From NCBI GenBank assembly GCA_006514895.1, contig VDMG01000153.1, positions 1 through 33,616 of the forward strand: DNA of 33,616 nt, read 5' to 3'. A model generated the notes under the pieces. It worked only from the letters and a program-made list of their open reading frames with translations. It did not search any database and was not told where the DNA came from. Source of the stretch: Beijerinckiaceae bacterium (lineage in GTDB: Bacteria; Pseudomonadota; Alphaproteobacteria; Rhizobiales; Beijerinckiaceae). Numbering within the stretch: position 1 is the stretch's first letter; every line of letters starts with the position of its first letter. Positions 31,075 to 33,616 of this stretch are shown here, piece by piece. The translations under genes and the position numbers were made by a program.

Positions 31075-31219
31075 GACGGTTTTCCTTACATCATTATTCC
31101 TCCATTGTTGCTGATTCGCGAACGGTAGACATGGCCAAATTGCCGTTTTCCACATGATCCGGTGTGGAATTTGAATCGAACTTGCCACCGTCTGGAAAAC
31201 AATTTTTTGAACGTCATGC

Positions 31220-32074
31220 TCAAACCAGCGGCAGTGGTGCGCGCCGCGCTTTAGGCTTTTTATTCGCCAGCCGAGCCGCCGCAGCAGACATCGCCTTGCT
31301 CTCTAAGATGCTTTCCGGCTCGGCGCCGCCGCTCGCGAGATCGGCAATCCGATGCCGGAGCGATTCGGCCGAGCTTGTGGCAATGTCTGGATTATCTATG
31401 TCGAATTTTTTGGCGAGACCCTGAGTCTGTTTTTCGTCCAGGCCGCCGAGAACAAGCGTGAAGCTTGGCGCTTTCCAGAAGATATTGACGAAGCCTTTAA
31501 TCCAAAGACTGAAACAAAATCAGGGATCGTGGGAACGATGATGAGATCGCTCGCCCGGACGGGCCGTTTCGCTCAGCGGCGAAATTCCCGGCGGACAGTC
31601 AAAGATCACATAATCATAGGTCTTACCGAGCGGCAGGAATTCCTGCTCGAACAGTTTCCACGTCTGGCCTTCGATGGCCTTCATGTTGAAATGCTGATCA
31701 GTGAGATGATAGATAATCTCGCGCTCAACCACTCGCAGGTGTGGCCCGCACGGCAGAAGCGAAATCTTGAGTTGGTTTCCGGCATGCGTCGTGCCACCCA
31801 CGGCGTTGCGAATCTTCGGAGCGAGTTTAGTCGTTTCATGGTTCAGCAGGCGATCTTCCAGGAACGCCTCGACAGTGCGGTCGTCGGTGATCATCTCCGC
31901 TAGGAGATTTTCCCCCGCGAGGCACACCGACGCGCTCGCTTGTGGATCGAGATCGACGACGAGAATGGAAGCGCTTGGATCGTCGGCCGCCAACGCCTCG
32001 GCGAGGCTGACAACTGTCGTCGTCTTGCCGACGCCTCCCTTCATGTTGGCGATCGCGATTAGCTTGCCGGCCAT
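31220..32074 (-). pseudogene. ParA-family ATPase (deviant Walker A), frameshifted
   Basis: MAGKLIAIANMKGGVGKTTTVVSLAEAL and YDYVIFDCPPGISPLSETA; beyond 31560 the protein continues in other frames (VRASDLIIVPTIPDFVSVFGLKA, then FVNIFWKAPSFTLVLGGLDEKQTQGLAKKFDIDNPDIATSSAESLRHRIADLASGG...APLPLV*). Confidence 0.75.
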
Positions 32075-32496
32075 TACAAGTGTCCATTAACGGCGCGGGC
32101 AAGAATGCTTTTCTGCTCATCCGAAAGACGCGTTTCCAAAAATCCTTCGATGGTCATCGTCAGCGTCGGTTTCCGGACCGGATCAGCGAGAATTTCGCAA
32201 CCCTTCTTGGTCGAAGGGTCACGCATGCGGATTAAGCCGATCCCGTGCCCGGCGCAATGGTCCTCGATCTCGGCGAGCCGCGCTTCTGATTTCGATCTTT
32301 CTGGCAGATGCCACACCAGATGGCCGAAATGGGTGAGCCAAGGCTTCGTGAATCGAGAGCACCGAGCATCCTTTTCGGTCTTCAACTCGAAACTATGCAC
32401 ATCGACTTGCGCGCCGGGCATGAATTTGAATCGCATGGCGCTGACCAAGATGAAATCGGGGCGTGCCCAAAGCCCCTTCGCGGAGGTATCTTGCAC
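32074..32496 (-). CDS. hypothetical protein, probably 5'-truncated, with a possible PD-(D/E)xK-like core
   Basis: 140 aa (GTG start): GLWARPDFILVSAMRFKFMPGAQVDVHSFELKTE (PD...ExK spacing), C-terminal EILADPVRKPTLTMTIEGFLETRLSDEQ; stop overlaps the ParA start (TAATG). Confidence 0.45.
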   Translation of the reverse strand: MQDTSAKGLWARPDFILVSAMRFKFMPGAQVDVHSFELKTEKDARCSRFTKPWLTHFGHLVWHLPERSKSEARLAEIEDHCAGHGIGLIRMRDPSTKKGCEILADPVRKPTLTMTIEGFLETRLSDEQKSILARAVNGHL

Positions 32497-32553
32497 GATA
32501 ACAATACCGTCGGACGGAAGATTAACAGCATGTTGAAAAATCCGGTCGTTGGC

Positions 32554-32784
32554 TCAGATCTCTACTGTAATCAGGGTGCCATTGGGAATTTCGACATCCA
32601 CAGGAACCGGTGCTCCCTGGGCTAAGATCTGCTCGAGATTTATAAATAGGACGGAATGGATGTGGGCCAGGGCTTCTTCCCGCGTTTGACCTCCGGTTGA
32701 GGCTTCATAGCTTTCGAAGGCGGGGCAGTAGGCGCGCCATTGATGGGCCTCACGTTCTACAACGACGTGAAACGTATAGGTCAT
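32554..32784 (-). CDS. HicB-like antitoxin-family protein (orphan)
   Basis: 76 aa: MTYTFHVVVEREAHQWRAYCPAFESYEASTGGQTREEALAHIHSVLFINLEQIL matches the HicB-like fold pattern (hydrophobic strand, W/Y-x-A-x-CPA, G-x-T-x-EEAL-x-x-I). Confidence 0.65.
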   Translation of the reverse strand: MTYTFHVVVEREAHQWRAYCPAFESYEASTGGQTREEALAHIHSVLFINLEQILAQGAPVPVDVEIPNGTLITVEI

Positions 32785-33616
32785 GCCACTATCGCTCCGA
32801 GGAGCTTAGGGAGACGGATCAAATTGTAGGCCGCCATGGCGAAGGTGAAGGCCCATCGCACACGTGGCAGGCCCCGAAATCGCGTCTTCCTTTGGCCTGC
32901 GACCGTCTTTGTCCAGCCGAACACCTCTTCAATCCGCTTGCGGATGCGCTGGCTGACGGCATAGCCGGGATGGCGCGTCGTGCGCCCGTCGATGGCCGAG
33001 CGGCGGCCCTTTGTGTTCTGTGCGACATGCGGCACGGCACCGAGTTCCCGCAACTCCATCACAAAGTCCGCTGTGTCGAAGCCCTTGTCGCCGCCAACCG
33101 TGATGCGTCGCGTCGTCCCATCCTCGCCGGTCACGCCCTTGATCATCTCCAGCGCCGCATACCGCTCGGCGTAACCGGTGGCGCGGGTGAGTTCGGCATC
33201 GACCACAAGGCCGCCGCGGTTCTCCATGAGGACGTGGCCGATGAAGCACAGTTTCGCGCCCTGTCCTGGGCTTTTGCGGTAGAGCCGTGCGTCCGGATCG
33301 GTCGTCGAGGCGTGTGTCTCGTTCGAGCGCTTCTCGCCGTGGAAGTCGACTTCGGCGTTGCGTCCCTCTGTAGCTGGGTACTCATCTGGATCACTCTTCG
33401 AATCATCCTGCGGTGGTTCCTTTGCTTTGAAGCTCTTCATCGAGGCCCAGGCCTCGATCAGAGTGCCGTCAATCGAGAAGTGTTCGGTCGACAAGAGCCG
33501 CTTCACCTTGGGCCGCTCCAGCACAGCGCACAAAAAGCCTGCGGCGACATCGCCATCGAGGAGTCGGTCGCGGTTTTTGGAGAAGGTCGAGTGATCCCAA
33601 ACACCATCGTCGATGC
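32781..33616 (-). mobile_element. IS5-type (DDE) transposase, partial at window edge
   Basis: Open to the window edge (IDDGVWDHSTFSKNRDRLLDGDVAAGFLCAVLERPKVKRLLSTEHFSIDGTLIEAWASMKSFKAK... GDKGFDT ... RIRKRIEEVFGWTKTVAGQRKTRFRG). Confidence 0.9.

Noticed and set aside
1-33616. CRISPR arrays, tRNA or rRNA genes
   Set aside because: No regularly spaced repeat array and no recognisable tRNA/rRNA sequence was seen by eye; a tRNAscan/Infernal run would be needed to exclude small RNAs.

Overview
GC-rich alphaproteobacterial (probably Hyphomicrobiales) chromosomal window. It carries three main gene groups: (1) a phenylalanine/tyrosine-homogentisate catabolic region (phhA, SDR, Lrp-type regulator, hppD, hmgA, fahA, maiA); (2) glycerol catabolism genes (glpK, glpD); (3) a tryptophan/molybdopterin block (tpiA, ppiD, trpE, trpG, trpD, trpC, moaC, moeA). 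Points of interest: a 36-bp perfect palindrome containing the exact parS consensus TGTTTCACGTGAAACA between moeA and glpD; three exported ester-hydrolase genes that all appear broken in this sequence (arylsulfatase, alkaline-phosphatase/phosphodiesterase-like, calcineurin-like phosphoesterase); a degraded accessory segment after tpiA (frameshifted ParA-like ATPase coupled to a 5'-truncated possible nuclease-like ORF, an orphan HicB-like ORF, an IS5-type transposase); and AT-rich or truncated methyltransferase remnants. All calls come from reading the sequence and supplied ORFs. No database searches were run, so product names rest on recognised motifs and frameshifts could in principle be sequencing errors.
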